NCBI RefSeq assembly: GCF_003254395.2
Contig: NC_037642.1
Coordinates: 5,615,903 to 5,679,902, forward strand
DNA from: Apis mellifera
Lineage: Eukaryota; Arthropoda; Insecta; Hymenoptera; Apidae
Direction of reading: 5' to 3'
Length of the DNA stretch: 64,000 nt
Under the pieces are notes generated by a model that saw only the letters and a list, made by a program, of their open reading frames with translations, had not been told where the DNA came from and ran no database searches. This document shows, one piece after another, positions 21,832 through 34,980 of this stretch. Made by a program: the position numbers and the translations under genes. Position 1 is the first letter of the stretch, and each line of letters begins with the position of its first letter.

Positions 21832-24800
21832 TGGCAAAATACGCGAAAATTATCCGCATGCGCGAAACGATAAAGCGTTCGAATTAGATTTAATTAGCTG
21901 GGTTGGGGCAAACAACGAAAGGTAGAGAGAGAGAGAGCCGTCCCTGATTTTCAGAGCGGAATGCGTTATTCTATCCCGCGAATTTTCCACCGGCAAACAA
22001 CCCGTGACCCGTTTGCACAGTAAATTAAACAAAACTTCTCTCGGCCGGAAACCAACACCGTTTCCATTACCCTTCGCGCATCCCATTGGATGCAACTCCT
22101 TCCCCCCTCACATATCGAATAAAATTCTTCCTCCCTCCCCTGGAAAAACCTATTCCCCAACGCTCTCTAGTCTTCAACTCTTCCCCAGCAACTTTTCTTC
22201 CCCCTCCAAGATCTCGAACCGGACACTCCCTCCCCTAATACATAGAAAAAAAAACAAGAAGATAGAATAATCCACCCTTGCCAGCGATTCTCATCTCCAT
22301 CGTCCCTCTTCTTCTTCTTTTTTTTTTTAAGAAACCGCGTTTCCCTCCTTCCTTCGTTTCCTCTCCTAGCTTCTCGAGCACCTCGAGGGATAATTTCGCG
22401 TGTGTGCACCACTGTCTGCTTACCCGGGGCAAATAGGTATGCAGTTTATTCTCAGACTGCCGGGGTGAACGGCCAGCTTCCTCCGCGCGCCCGTTTCAGC
22501 CGGCTGTTCGCGAGAGCTTAAATCAAATATCGCGATATCCCCCACCCGCTCCATCATCGGGGGAATAACGCGGCAGATTGTTCGGGTATCGGGATACTCG
22601 ACATCGCGGCACGGTTTCCGTGGAATTTTATGGCCGAGATCCGGTGGAAGGGGAGAGAAGAGGTGGTTGGTTTTCCGGAAACCTTTGGCCGCTCTCCGGT
22701 TTGTTGTTTGTTGGGGTGAAGGGAGAGAGTATTCTCGGCATTCGAGAATAAGCGGAGAGTTATTTAAAGCTACGAGTTCTGTAGATTAGTGGACTAGAAC
22801 GCAGTTGCGGATTCTTTTTTTCTTTTTGAGAATTCGCGAGTTGGAAATGTTCTGTCTCTCCTCTTGGTTATTTATATTCGATCGAATTTTGGATGGAGGA
22901 TGGGGGAGGATGATTTTCGAGGTAATTATCGTTTTCATTTTCCAAACTTGGAATGATATTCGAGGCTGGTATTTCGAATATTTAAACGCGATGATTATGT
23001 AAAGAGGGAGGGTTGGATTCAATTAATGAGCCGGGAAAGCGTTCTTAAACTGTGAAATTGAATCGAAATGAAAAGTTAATAGTGAGAGGTGTTGGTGCTT
23101 CGCTTTGGATTAAAATTAGATTTATAATTCCGTTATAAAGGCCGTAATTAATCCCCCATTAAAATCAATTACCAACGTTTCTCGTCCCGCGCGAGCGTGA
23201 TAAATATTTAAAAATAATTTAATGGACATTTCCAAACTGGATTATTATCCAGTTATTATTTAATTCCAGAAATTAATCTCATTATTAATCTAACTTTAAA
23301 ACAAAAGTAAACAAATTAAAATCTTCCCAATGCTTTGTGTGTACATATTTCGTTGAAAGAACACGCCTGATCTCAATTTCTCAATCTAATTTCTTTCTTC
23401 CACGGCGAGGAACAATGGTCACGTATATAAAAGATTCACGAGCAAGCGTTGTACGATGCATTAGAAGCGTACCCGGTTCAATAACCGCGGATCGTTTAAA
23501 TAATATGCAAATTAGATTCGCGCCAATCCAATATATATATATGTATATACGTACGTCTATTTCGAGTATGCGCGTATCCGGATGCGGGAAATAATTTATC
23601 CTCCAAGTCGAACGGAAATCGGATGAATTCGATAATCCGTCTGTGGCGAATGTGTGCGCGCGCGCGGCTTTCGAAGCTCGTGCTTTTTCATATTGATGAG
23701 ACGTTAATGAGCGCCGCTTAATGCGCCACGCTTCACGGATAAACGATATGGAAGGAAACAGCTGAACTTTTGTTCGAATGTTAAATCGAATCCTCTTTTA
23801 TATATATAAAATATGTATAAAAGAAATACGTTCGGAAACAAACTCGTCTCCGTCGTTTCCTTTGGCTCGCTCGCTCGGTGCAGTATCGATACTAATTATC
23901 GCAAACATTAGATTAGGTTTATCTCGTTTCTGAATTAAATATCCAACGAATATCAAATTGGATTGGATTATTGGATAGAATCGCGACGAATGACGAGTAT
24001 ATTCCATGATTCGATGAATCGTTGATGAGATAATTCTCCAAGCATTAGCAATTTCAAATTGGAAATTGCGTTATTGAGATATATACGTGTGATACATTTG
24101 TTATTTTAATCTATTTTTATCACAAATATTATCATCTCTCTCGATATCTCGATCAATCTTCGCAAGTCGGAAAAGTTATTGCTCAAGTTTCACTTTCTTT
24201 TCAATGGAAGCTTTCGTTCGAAAGAAAAATAATCCGGAAGGCGGAATATCGATCACGCTTAAATCGTTAAACATCGAAATCCTGGTTTAACCAGAACTCA
24301 ACTTCTAATGGAACGTCACGTGCACGCTTGCTCGACGCAAATAGGGCGAAGAATAGATATATATATATATATTTCTAATTAGCAACTTCTCGAGCTTTCA
24401 CAATCGAACAAGCTTAAATAATATTCTCCAATCGAAAGATCGTTACGAATCATTTTCTCGAGGAAACTTTCTTTTCGTTCTTCGAGATTATCGTCTGGAT
24501 TCGTAAGAAAACGAAGCGTGTAATTTCTTTGAATATTCGAGATTTTCTTTCCGATCGAGTTATTTTCTTTGAATAAAATATGATATATTCTTTCCATAAA
24601 ACAAATTTCTTCCCTGAACATTGTAAGAGAAATATCTTTCGATCCAGTTGAATTATCATCAAGGAAATTAATGTCTCGAAACTTTCCTTTTTTCAAAAGA
24701 CAGTTCCAGAGTGGTGTGATCTGTTTTCCACTTTTCTTTCGAGCACAATCGATCCGTCTGTAATTTTCCACAACTCGTGCGTTCATTCGTATCGATACAA

Positions 24801-26422
24801 CGATCGGATTCATCTTATTCGCGAAATGTTTCGGTTCCGTTCAAAGAGCCCGTTTCCATCGCTAATTGACGTCGCGTCACGGTACACGTCTCCTCTCTCA
24901 GACTCGTCTGCCTTCCTCCTCGGCTAATGGGCCGAGTTTTATAACCGCATCGGATGATATACACGATATGACACATGGATAAGTAAACGCAACATCTTGC
25001 GGACTTTTGCTTTTCTGGATCTCGAGATTCAGATTAAAGATACTCGCAGCAAATCGTGTAAAAAATGGTGGCGAGTTGGGATAGACAAGTTTCCAACAGG
25101 TGAAGGATTATTTATTTCAGTCTTTACGTACGAAGTTATCCCAGAATTGTTTATAATCTTCGAAAAGAATCTTCGAGTAATTTTTAATCGACGAAGCAGG
25201 TTAAATCGTGTAAAACGATTCCAAGATTTCTTTAGATCAATCTCACGTCCATTGGTTTGGCAATTTCGTCCACAAAGAATCCTGCTATCCTCAGAAAATA
25301 AAATATAAAAAGGAGAGTCTTTTCACCGAATGGAATATTTCGTCTCGAGTGAAAATCGATGTGTACGAATCCTCGTTGGCCAACGTGCATCCCGCGTTTA
25401 TAAACACCTGGCAACAACAACAACAGCAACAAAGTTGAAATGCAGCGTGTTTACCGCGCGCCGACCTATTTGATTCTCTATTCTCCGCGTTTCAACCTCT
25501 CTCGAACGGCAGTGAATCGGTATTCGAATATTTTCAGGGCGAAGTGCGGGCGATGTTTCACAAAGAGATCGTTGCCACGATTGTTTCCATTTAAACTGAA
25601 ATTCGTTCAGCGAGAGATTTCTAATAGATTCCCTTCAGGGAGAAGGAATGTGCGGGAGATGTTTCGGATGGTTTTTGCAATTTCAAATTCCATTGGGATA
25701 TTTTGTACAGCTGCGGTCCATTCGTGTCATTTTTGTTAGTTAATTAACGGTATAAAAATGTATAAAAATTAGATTAGAAATCTCGAGAGTTCGTTTCTTT
25801 ACTATTTTTAAATTGCAGATTGTTGCGAGAGTGGTTGGGAAAAGATTTTTCTTAAAATTCTCTTCGTTTAGACAATCTTTCTAAATCGTTATGAATTTTG
25901 AAATATAATAATTTCAATTTACAATCGAATTCCTTTAATCTTCGATTAATACGTTTAAAAATAGAAACGAACTGAAATAACTGGTGGAATACGTGTTATT
26001 CAGAAAGTTGCGCAAATCCACATTGTTTCCCCTTTATCGCATCCCAGTATGAAATGACACGTTTCCCATTAAAGGATGGCACGTTTTTTTTTCTCCTTCT
26101 CCCATTTTTCATTTCCTTCTTTAAATCACCGCACGCTGATAAAAATGGATTCGCCAACGCCGAAGCGCGAGTCGATGGGTGGTCTTTGATCTCCTTCTTT
26201 CTTCGCCTCTGATTAGATCCCTTTGATGCGCGCATAAATACTGGCACGTTTGATACGATAAAGCGTGGACGTTCCAGGGACCATCTCGTTCAAACCATCT
26301 GACCGAGGAGATAATATGAAAATAAATTTCACCGATCTCCTCCGGTCGTTTCTTCAATTATCCTTCAATTTTGAAAAATAGTTTCTTTCTTCAGTGGAAA
26401 ATTTGGTTCGAAGAGAAAATTT
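21832..26422. other. No gene recognised (intron or intergenic)
   Basis: CpG-rich blocks (about 22430-22640 and 23640-23720) alternate with AT-rich DNA. There are short TA runs at 23540 and 24355-24372 and a CAA/CAG run at about 25410-25432. No exon with splice support is visible. Confidence 0.45.
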
Positions 26423-26742
26423 GAATAGGTATTTTTGAACACTTTTTCAAAGAGAAGAGAAAGATTTGAATAGGTATTTTTGAACACTTTTTCAAAGAGA
26501 AGAGAAAGATTTGAATAGGTATTTTTGAACACTTTTTCAAAGAGAAGAGAAAGATTTGAATAGCTATTTTTTGAACATTTTTTCAAAGAGAAGAGAAAGA
26601 TTTGCATAGGTATTTTTGAACATTTTTTCAAAGAGAAGAGAAAGATTTGAATAGGTATTTTTTGAACATTTTTTCAAAGAGAAGAGAAAGATTTGAATAG
26701 CTATTTTTGAATAGCACTTTTTCAAAGAGAAGAGAAAGATTT
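26423..26742. repeat. Tandem array, 7 units of about 45 bp
   Basis: Units beginning GAATAGGTATTTTTGAACAC start at 26423, 26468, 26513, 26558, 26604, 26649 and 26695. The 45-bp length is a multiple of three, so the - strand has a repeating open frame (FEKVFKNTYSNLSLL). One-base insertions in several units break it, which argues against coding. Confidence 0.93.
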
Positions 26743-26796
26743 GGAGAAATTAATTGGAAGATCACGTTATAAAATTGTTGTAATTTAATTTTTCTT

Positions 26797-26824
26797 GCAC
26801 AGACGGACAAAATTATTAGAGAAC
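26797..26824. mobile_element. Solitary Tc1-like terminal end
   Basis: GACGGACAAAATTATTAGAG follows GCACA. GACAAAATTATTAGAG resembles the inner part of Tc1-like inverted repeats. No inverted partner is visible nearby and there is no transposase. Probably a remnant. Confidence 0.3.
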
Positions 26825-27700
26825 AACGTCTTTACGTTACACGCGTATATTTTGACTTAATTAAAACGTTAAAATTACCATATCGTCGAAGCGGCGCACG
26901 GGTCAACGCAGGCCACTCTCTCTGACTTATTGGACACGAGTGTACGCGTGATCGAGAATAACGAGCGTACACAGAAGAGAGGCATGGATGGTTTTAAGGC
27001 CCCTCGACACTCGTCCTCGTTCGAACACCGGATGTAACGACACACGCAATTGATTTCGCGTATATTCACGCCTCTCGCGTTCCTTGCATCATTTTTTCTA
27101 TTTCGCCAAATTTGTTTCGCCATCATCCTTCGAAAAGGATGTTGAAATTCACCTGAAAGAAAAAGAAGTTACAAGAAAAGTTGTAGATTCGTTCAATCGC
27201 TCACAAAATATATATATATATTTAATTACAACTTTCCAAACGTATTTTCCTTGCCAAAAAACCATATTTTCCCCGATCTTCGCTCTTTCGTGAAATCCAC
27301 CCCTAAGATAAACATCACGCGTTCCAAACAAAAGAGAATCTTTTATTTCACACGTAATTCAAGTCTGAAGTCTTGAATTTTCAAAGTGGGTTGAATTAAG
27401 AATTTTCCAAGCTTCGATTCGTTTTCCTTGACCAATTCCCGAGTGGAGTGACCGGAAGGGTGAGCGAGGAGGAGGTGAAATTGGTGTAAGGAAACAATTG
27501 ACATAGAAATAGGTATTTGTCGAGGCGACAAAGAGTCGGTGGGGGAGTTGGCATGCAAATTGTGTGCGTGCGCTCGATGGGGGTCACGCGTTGTATACGC
27601 CATATTTTGCTCTTTGATTTTTCCTCCTCCAAGTTCGCGCGACGAAAAGCTTATTCGATTGATATTTCAATCCATAAGCATGTCGCCACGCGTTCCTCTT
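26825..27700. other. No gene recognised
   Basis: A short TA run lies near 27209-27221. Nothing else to support. Confidence 0.4.
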
Positions 27701-28175
27701 GTAAATAAAACTCGAGGGATTATTTTAAAAAAATGAATTTTGTCAGTAATACATATTCAACGTTTCTTTCTTTTCTTCTGCGACTTGTAAATAAAACTCA
27801 AGTCGAGGGATTATTTTAAAAAAAAAGGAATTTTGTCAGTAATACATATTCAACGTTCCTCTGCGACTTGTAAATAAAACTCAAGTCGAGGGATTACTTT
27901 AAAAAAATGTATTTTGTCAATAATATATTTATTCAATGTTTCGTCGACAGATTGTGGAAGAAAAATACATTTCGAGTTGGAATATTATAATTAAAATTAT
28001 TATCTTGTAAGAAAAGAGTAATAATAGAAACTCAAGTCGAGGGATTATTTTAAAAAAATCTATTTTGTCAATAATATATATATATTCAACAATCGTAGGT
28101 GGAGGAAAAATACATTTCGAGTTGGAATATTGTAACTAAAATTATTGTCTCGTAAGAAAAGAGTAATAATAGAAA
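27701..28175. repeat. Compound tandem array (about 85-bp and about 150-bp units)
   Basis: Two copies of about 85 bp (starting 27701 and 27787) with GTAAATAAAACTC and GTCAGTAATACATATTCAAC are followed by two longer copies (151 and 145 bp). The longer copies add a segment with TACATTTCGAGTTGGAATAT and AGAAAAGAGTAATAATAG. Confidence 0.88.
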
Positions 28176-28616
28176 CTCTTACTCTCGTTTTTTAAGATGA
28201 AATGGTAGTGGAAATTTAGTCTACGAAAAACTTAGACTACGATATGATTTGGGAACGAGCCGTTTTCCGGAAGTAACGGGTCAAGTATCGAAAAGAAGGG
28301 CGCGCCTTCGCTTACAATTAAAAGGAGGCTGCACCCAGTGCCGATTGTTCGTCTCGCTTGTTCGGAAAAAGAAGCAGAGAAACGGACGCGTTAACCAACA
28401 ATCTACGGTATGGGCTATTGTTCTTTTAATAGTAGGGGTTGATGGAAAGAGAGGGAGGAGGGGGGAAAGGGGTTGGACAGGATGTCCAACGTCATTACGG
28501 ATGCGCGAAACCGATGTACGCGGCGTTAACCCACTTTTGTTTAATCACAAAGGCGGGTTCAACGTCTCGTTACACTTTTGGCACCACCTAATCGCCCACG
28601 TTCTTCTTTCTTTTCT
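28176..28616. other. No gene recognised between two arrays
   Basis: A 136-codon frame (28249-28659, + strand) runs through here into a CT-rich tract. It has no recognisable motif or splice context, and I do not call it. Confidence 0.4.
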
Positions 28617-29832
28617 CTCTCTCTCTCTTCTTCTCATCTTTAATTTGATTGCGAGATGAAAATTGGATATTTTTAGACAGACTTTGCGTCGATTGATCCT
28701 TGTGAGAAATATCATGATAAATTCATCTTCTGTAAGATAGTAGATTTGATAGATTTAAAGAGAAATTTAGAAATTTTGACTCGAGAAACGATCCATCGAA
28801 ATCTCTCTCCTTCTCATCTTTAATTTGATTGCAAGATGAAAATTGGATATTTTTAAACAGACTTTGTGTTGATTCTCCTTGATTCTTGTGAGAAATATCA
28901 TAATAAATAAATTCATCTTGTAGGATAGATTTGATGAGAAATTTATAAATTTTGACTCGAGAAACGATCCATCGAAATCTCTCTCCTTCTCATCTTTAAT
29001 TTAATGAAAATTGGATATTTTTAAACAGACTTTGTGTTGATTCTCCTTGATTCTTGTGAGAAATATCATAATAAATAAATTCATCTTGTAAGATAGATTT
29101 GATGAGAAATTTATAAATTTTGACTCGAGAAACGATCCATCGAAATCTCTCTCCTTCTCATCTTTAATTTGATGAAAATTGGATATTTTTAGACAGACTT
29201 TGTGTTGATTCTCCTTGATTCTTGTGAGAAATATCATAATAAATAAATTCATCTTGTAAGATAGATTTGATGAGAAATTTATAAATTTTGACTCGAGAAA
29301 CGATCCATCGAAATCTCTCTCCTTCTCATCTTTAATTTGATGAAAATTGGATATTTTTAAACAGACTTTGTGTTGATTCTCCTTGATTCTTGTGAGAAAT
29401 ATCATAATAAATAAATTCATCTTGTAGGATAGATTTGATGAGAAATTTATAAATTTTGACTCGAGAAACGATCCATCGAAATCTCTCTCCTTCTCATCTT
29501 TAATTTGATTGCAAGATGAAAATTGGATATTTTTAGACAGACTTTGTGTTGATTCTCCTTGATTCTTGTGAGAAATATCATAATAAATAAATTCATCTTG
29601 TAGGATAGATTTGATGAGAAATTTATAAATTTTGACTCGAGAAACGATCCATCGAAATCTCTCTTCTTCTCATCTTTAATTTAATTGCGAGATGAAAATT
29701 GGATATTTTTAGACAGACTTTGTGTTGATTCTCCTTGATTCTTGTGAGAAATATCATAATAAATAAATTCATCTTGTAGGATAGATTCGATGAGAAATTT
29801 ATAAATTTTGACTCGAGAAACGATCCATCGAA
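28617..29832. repeat. Tandem array, about 7 units of 168 or 176 bp
   Basis: Units beginning ATCTCTCTCCTTCTCATC start at 28801, 28977, 29145, 29313, 29481 and 29657, with a diverged first copy from about 28617. The end is at 29832. Lengths alternate between 176 and 168 bp because of an 8-bp indel (TTGCAAGA). Three adjacent 168-bp copies are in the same - strand frame and produce a repetitive open frame of no evident meaning. Confidence 0.95.
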
Positions 29833-31249
29833 ATCGTCTCATCATTTTCCAACGATTACCCCTCTCGAATATTATGTAGTCACGAATAATTCCAAGCCAG
29901 CTCGCGTAAATCTCGCGAGACAGCTTTAAAGTTCCGCTCAAGTTCCCTTTCAATCTTCAACCGTTACCGTTTCGTTCCTCCAGGGATGAAAAGTTTCCGC
30001 CGATCCCCTCCTCCATTCTTGATTATATCCGATTATTACGGATCGGTCGATGTTTTTTCGAACCTAAGCAAAGAGATATGATTTAAATTTCAATTAAGAC
30101 TCGTGTGGGAGGAAGAAAACAGAATTTCCAGTGGAAAAGAGACAAGTTTCTCGATCCACTAGCTCCTTTTCCGTCCATCGGTGATCCCAAGGAGGGAACA
30201 ATCGACTTCCCCTCCCCTTTTTTCTTTAATCGTATGCACAAGACAAGCAGCTCTCTCCACTTGACCCAGTGGAAAACACTGGAAAACGATGGCAAGATTC
30301 TCACAACATTTCTCTCTTTCGTAGGATTTTAATCAAAGGTTTTTGTCGAATGCAAGTTAAGGGAATTGTTGTAACGCTCGATTCGAAGTGTTTTCTCTCC
30401 CTTTTTTTTAAGATTTTTATCAAAGATTCTCGTTAAAAAAGGATTTTAATTTCAGTTAATCGTCGATTCGAAGTTACAACAATAAAGAGATGGAAATAGG
30501 TGAATGAAAAATTTAGTTTGTCAGCTTGAATCTTTCAGAATAGACAGAAAGATCGATTTTATCTGATACAGCAAGAGTTGATTAATAATTATAGTCTCGG
30601 GTTCACGTGTTATCACGCACAGTCGATTTAAACTAGAGTAAAGTATAATCTACAATTTCTAGCGATTAATTCCTGGAAATGCATTATGCCCGACTAATCG
30701 AGAAAACCGTATCGTAAGCTTTCATCTCGTTTGAACGTGTTAAACTTACAAGGCAAACCTTGCTCCTCCTCCTGAAACTCAAAATAGAGATTAATTCGGC
30801 AATGCGACAATGGAGCGAGTAATAATAGATTGTATATCCAATCGTTAATGGATTCCGCCATTTCTGCCCGTGAATTCGTAAATAAATTGGCTTCCTCCGC
30901 TATGATGTTCGGTCCACGGGTCGATCCTTGTCATCACGCAGGTTCCACACCTATCTATCGATCGGTGTCGACACCAAGCTCCCTCGTAAAACCCTTTCTT
31001 TACGACTACACCTCCCCTCCTCCTCCTCCTTGGCGAGGAAATCGTTCGGCGATATCATTTCTACTCGCTTAACAGGAATCAACCTCTGTAAATCAAACAA
31101 AACCGCTCAATTCTCGAGGAAACCTCGAGGCAAAGCGAGAAAGTATCTCAGAGTATCATCATTCCTGTTCTTAAAATATATGTGGCTTTCTTTCGTCCAT
31201 TTTAATTAAATATTTTTAGCAAGGATCGTAATCGTTGTTTTAATAGGCA
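29833..31249. other. No gene recognised
   Basis: Mixed composition with some CpG-rich patches. No splice-supported exon. Confidence 0.4.
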
Positions 31250-31371
31250 CAGTGGCTCAGAGAGAGATGTTTATTTTTCAGAATTCAGTCATGTATCATC
31301 ATGATGCTCTACGTATAAATCTTTGTTAAAATCACAAGTTTCTGAATTAATGTTATATTACTGAGCCACTG
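31250..31371. mobile_element. MITE-like element, 122 bp, Tc1/mariner type ends
   Basis: CAGTGGCTCAG at 31250-31260 is repeated inverted as CTGAGCCACTG at 31361-31371. Further in, both ends have TTCAGAA at similar distances (14-18 bases), so the inverted repeats are imperfect beyond 11 bp. TA follows the right end; the left flank is CA, so the TA target duplication is not perfect. There is no coding capacity, so mobility would need a transposase supplied elsewhere. Confidence 0.6.
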
Positions 31372-31373
31372 TA

Positions 31374-34245
31374 CACTTTCCAATTCTATATTTTGTCTAG
31401 GCTGACTGTTCTTGCGTTTAGATTCTAATTTGCAGCAGTGAAAATCACAACTGCATGTTCATTTCAAATAATTATAAATACATTTGATTTTTGCTCTCGA
31501 TCTATCATTTACATCCTGTCTATTTCAACTTACAAACTCAAACAAGTAACTTATTGAAAAATAATTTATTGAAAAAATCTCTAGAAAAAGTACCACCTTC
31601 CAACTTCTTCCAATTTTTCTTTATATTCAATTATATTATATTTATTCAATTTTTCTTTACAAACGAGCCAAACACAAATACAATAGATTTGCTACATGAT
31701 ATATAATCAGGCAAAATATAAAATATAAACTACCATAACGAAAATCGAATACACTTACTTGAGAAAAATACTTGCTCCTCGTGCATTTATCTCGCTATAT
31801 CGACCGAGCTCTTCGGAATGAATCGAATCGCCTTGGTGAAATTAATAGGCCGCTAATTAACGCTCTCCTCCGCCACCTGAACGCGGTCAACGATACGCCG
31901 TCCGTTGGATCATCGCGGAGGACGATCGCGGAGGAGGGTGATGCGGCGGCCTAGATGAAGCTCGTCGAGAGTGTCAGTCAACCGGTCAACAACCCGCCTC
32001 CTTGCAAGTATCGCGTGCCTTCGTCCATTAACCCGGTTAATCGCGCGCTCGTTAATTCCCATTTTGCCTGCGCGCCTCTCTTCTCTCATCCCAGCCGGCC
32101 GCCTTCTTTTTGTAATCCTTCGACGGGATCGGATCGTCCGTTTTCGACTCAATTGGAGGAACCCGTTCCTTCGTCGTGGAAGAAGATCGAAAAATGTGGA
32201 AATTGGAATTTCAAATTGAGTATATTCTTAGGAATTTTTTTAAAAATGCTTTAAACTAGGAGGATGAATAATTAAAAATTTTAACGATTTCCTCGAGCGT
32301 AATTTTTATTTGTTGGAAATTTATCCGAAGAAACTTGGAGATGTCGTCCAAGAGAGAAAGTGCCCTATTACCTAACGAAACAGATGTCACCGAAGCGAAC
32401 CCCTCTTCTTCCCCCATCTGTTTGCAACTTGCTCCACCTGTGTACGGAACAGGTGAGGGGAGAGGAGCTGTTGCGACACGAATGAAAATATAAACGTCCC
32501 CTTTCTAGGCACACACAATTTCCATTATTCATCGCGATATTAAAAGGTGGAGGAGACATTGAGAGACATATATATACACTGTTATTTTTGAGAATGGTTT
32601 GCGGATGAGGTTAAACAGAGTGAATAACGAAAGGCGAAAGTTTGAACGAAGGGTGAAGGGAGAATCGAAAATGAGGGGGAGGGGGGATTTGTCAAAGAGG
32701 AAAATAGCCTGGGAGTTATTTCTGCTCGTTTGCCGGTCTGTCGCGTCCAGAATTCGGTGCCAACTGTTCTCTATATATTAAGGGACGGTTAGATATTATT
32801 CATCCTCCCGCGAATAGTCAAGATGCTCCTCTAATAATTGAATAATATTGCATTCTGCGGGAATAATTCCGAGTTTGTACAGACGGAGCACAATGGAATT
32901 CACGGTGTCGTTGATAATAAGGAATACGACGAATAGAAATTATTGCATTTATGGGAAAGTCGTTTCGAATTATCGGTTATTCCATGTTCAATTTGAATGA
33001 GAGAAATAAAAGCTTAAGAAAGATATCGCGTTAATCTCGATAAAAAGTTCGACAAACGAATTGAACACTCGGATCCTCCTCCTTGGAGGAAACTCGTTGG
33101 GATTACATTTCTTTCGAAAAAGGAAACAATCATCGATTCTGCAGGAGGAGAAACGAAGGGTTGGATCTTAATTAGAGGAGGAGCCGAAAACATTGGTGTC
33201 TTTTTATCGTCGTACACGACTCGGATCTTTCGGTTAATCGGTAATTTCCACGTGGAACGAAAATCACGAAATTAGTGGGCGTGCGTGCGCGCGTCGAATC
33301 GCAGGAAGCTCGATCGATTTGCATTCACCACGCGCATCCTGCTCTTTCCAACTTTCCATTCATACGTTACAGGACATTGCCTCGTTTCGGATAACAATCG
33401 CCCGTAACGCGTTCCCCCTCCCCTTTGTAAGGGGTGTAACGCATGAATGAAAGTATAATTTCACGCGTACCCTTCGTTCGTCCGTTCGTCCACGCGAGAA
33501 TTCTTCGAACCCGAATGAAATACGTGGAATTTCAAATGTATGAAACGAGGCTGGCCTGATAGTTAATCGAAAGAAAAACCAAAGGAAAATTCTTCCCCCT
33601 TTTCCTCGAAAGATAATAAATTTGCGTACGAGTTCCAGATAAAGAAAATTTTGGAAGAATGTATATTTGAAGTCATTGGAAGTGAGTTTTAATTTTCAAG
33701 AGCACGTTTCTTAAGACGTTTTCGATTATTCCTCCTCCTTCGTGGATAAATTTAGAAAAGGGGGTAGAGTGTCCATCGAAGGAAAGGGGTTAATTCGCGT
33801 TAAAACGCGCGAAACCGTCGTTGCAGCGTCGCTTTCGTTTCCCAACCCGACCCAGAGTTCGAGTAGATTCCGGTATAAATAACTCGAGGAGTGTCCGCGC
33901 GCGTACACGCAAATATAGAGCGCTTGGGAACGTTATTTGAAATTGGACGAATCTCGCCTAATTCAAGGAGAGTCGACAAAGGATAAAAGGATGAAAATTC
34001 GCCGCGAATTTTGGAAATAACTATTGACGAATCTTAGACTTAGCAATGGTTGACACGCAATTTAATTCTCGCGGATCTCCCGTTTCGCTTCCTTAAACTT
34101 GTCAACGATTTAATTCGCGTGCAGCTCTAAGAGATATAATTTCAACTTGTCGTTGATCCTAGTTTCTGTGCAAGTCTAAACCTCAAAGCACGCAAATTGA
34201 CGTTTTCTTTCACGAATAATACATTTCTTTTTTATTAACCACCGA
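31374..34245. other. No gene recognised
   Basis: CpG-rich patch at about 31790-32170 with overlapping open frames on both strands, none recognisable. Otherwise mixed DNA. Confidence 0.4.
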
Positions 34246-34980
34246 TAGATCTTTGACTTAATCGAAACTTTTCTTACGAAATTGTTGACGCGATCAAATT
34301 CGTCATAATTTCTTCCAAAATTCTCGATACGAATATTCAAACGTGATCCCAACGATTTGGAAACGATTTTCATTGGTAAATCGACGTGACACCGATTTAG
34401 GGACACTGGTGTACAAAATCAAGTAGCTACTAGATCTTTGACTTAATCGAAACTTTTCTTACGAAATTGTTAAATCGATTAAATTCGTCATAATTGTTTT
34501 GAAAATTTGGAATCCGAGGATTGAAACGTGATTTCCAACGATTTGGAAACGATTTTCATTAGTAAATCGGCGTGAAACCGATTTAGGGACACCGATGTAC
34601 AAAATCAAGTAGCTACTAGATCTTTAACTTAATCGAAATTTTTCTTACGAAATTGTTAAATCGATTAAATTCATCATAATTGTTTTGAAAATTTGAGATC
34701 CGAGGATTGAAACGTGATTTCCAACGATTTGGAAACGATTTTCATTGGTAAATCGGCGTGAAACCAGGGACACCGGTGTACAAAATCAAGTAGCTACTAG
34801 ATCTTTGACTTAATCAAAACTTTTCTTACGAAATTGTTAATACGATTAGATTCATAATTGTTTTGAAAATTTGGAATCCGAGGATTGAAACGTGATTTCC
34901 AACGATTTGGAAACGATTTTCATTGGTAAATCGGCGTGAAACCAGGGACACCGGTGTACAAAATCAAGTAGCTACTAGTA
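34246..34980. repeat. Tandem array, 4 units of 178-186 bp
   Basis: Units beginning TAGATCTTTGACTTAATCGA start at 34246, 34431, 34617 and 34798, each ending CAAAATCAAGTAGCTAC. Lengths are 185, 186, 181 and 178 bp. The two right-hand copies share a small deletion (ACCAGGGACACC in place of ACCGATTTAGGGACACC). Confidence 0.93.

Noticed and set aside
24379..24813. 144-codon - strand frame
   Set aside because: AT-rich DNA with no recognised motif or splice sites; a similar frame is open in another phase.
29001..29420. 139-codon frame with internal repeats
   Set aside because: It is a product of three 168-bp tandem copies sharing one frame. Neighbouring 176-bp copies break it.
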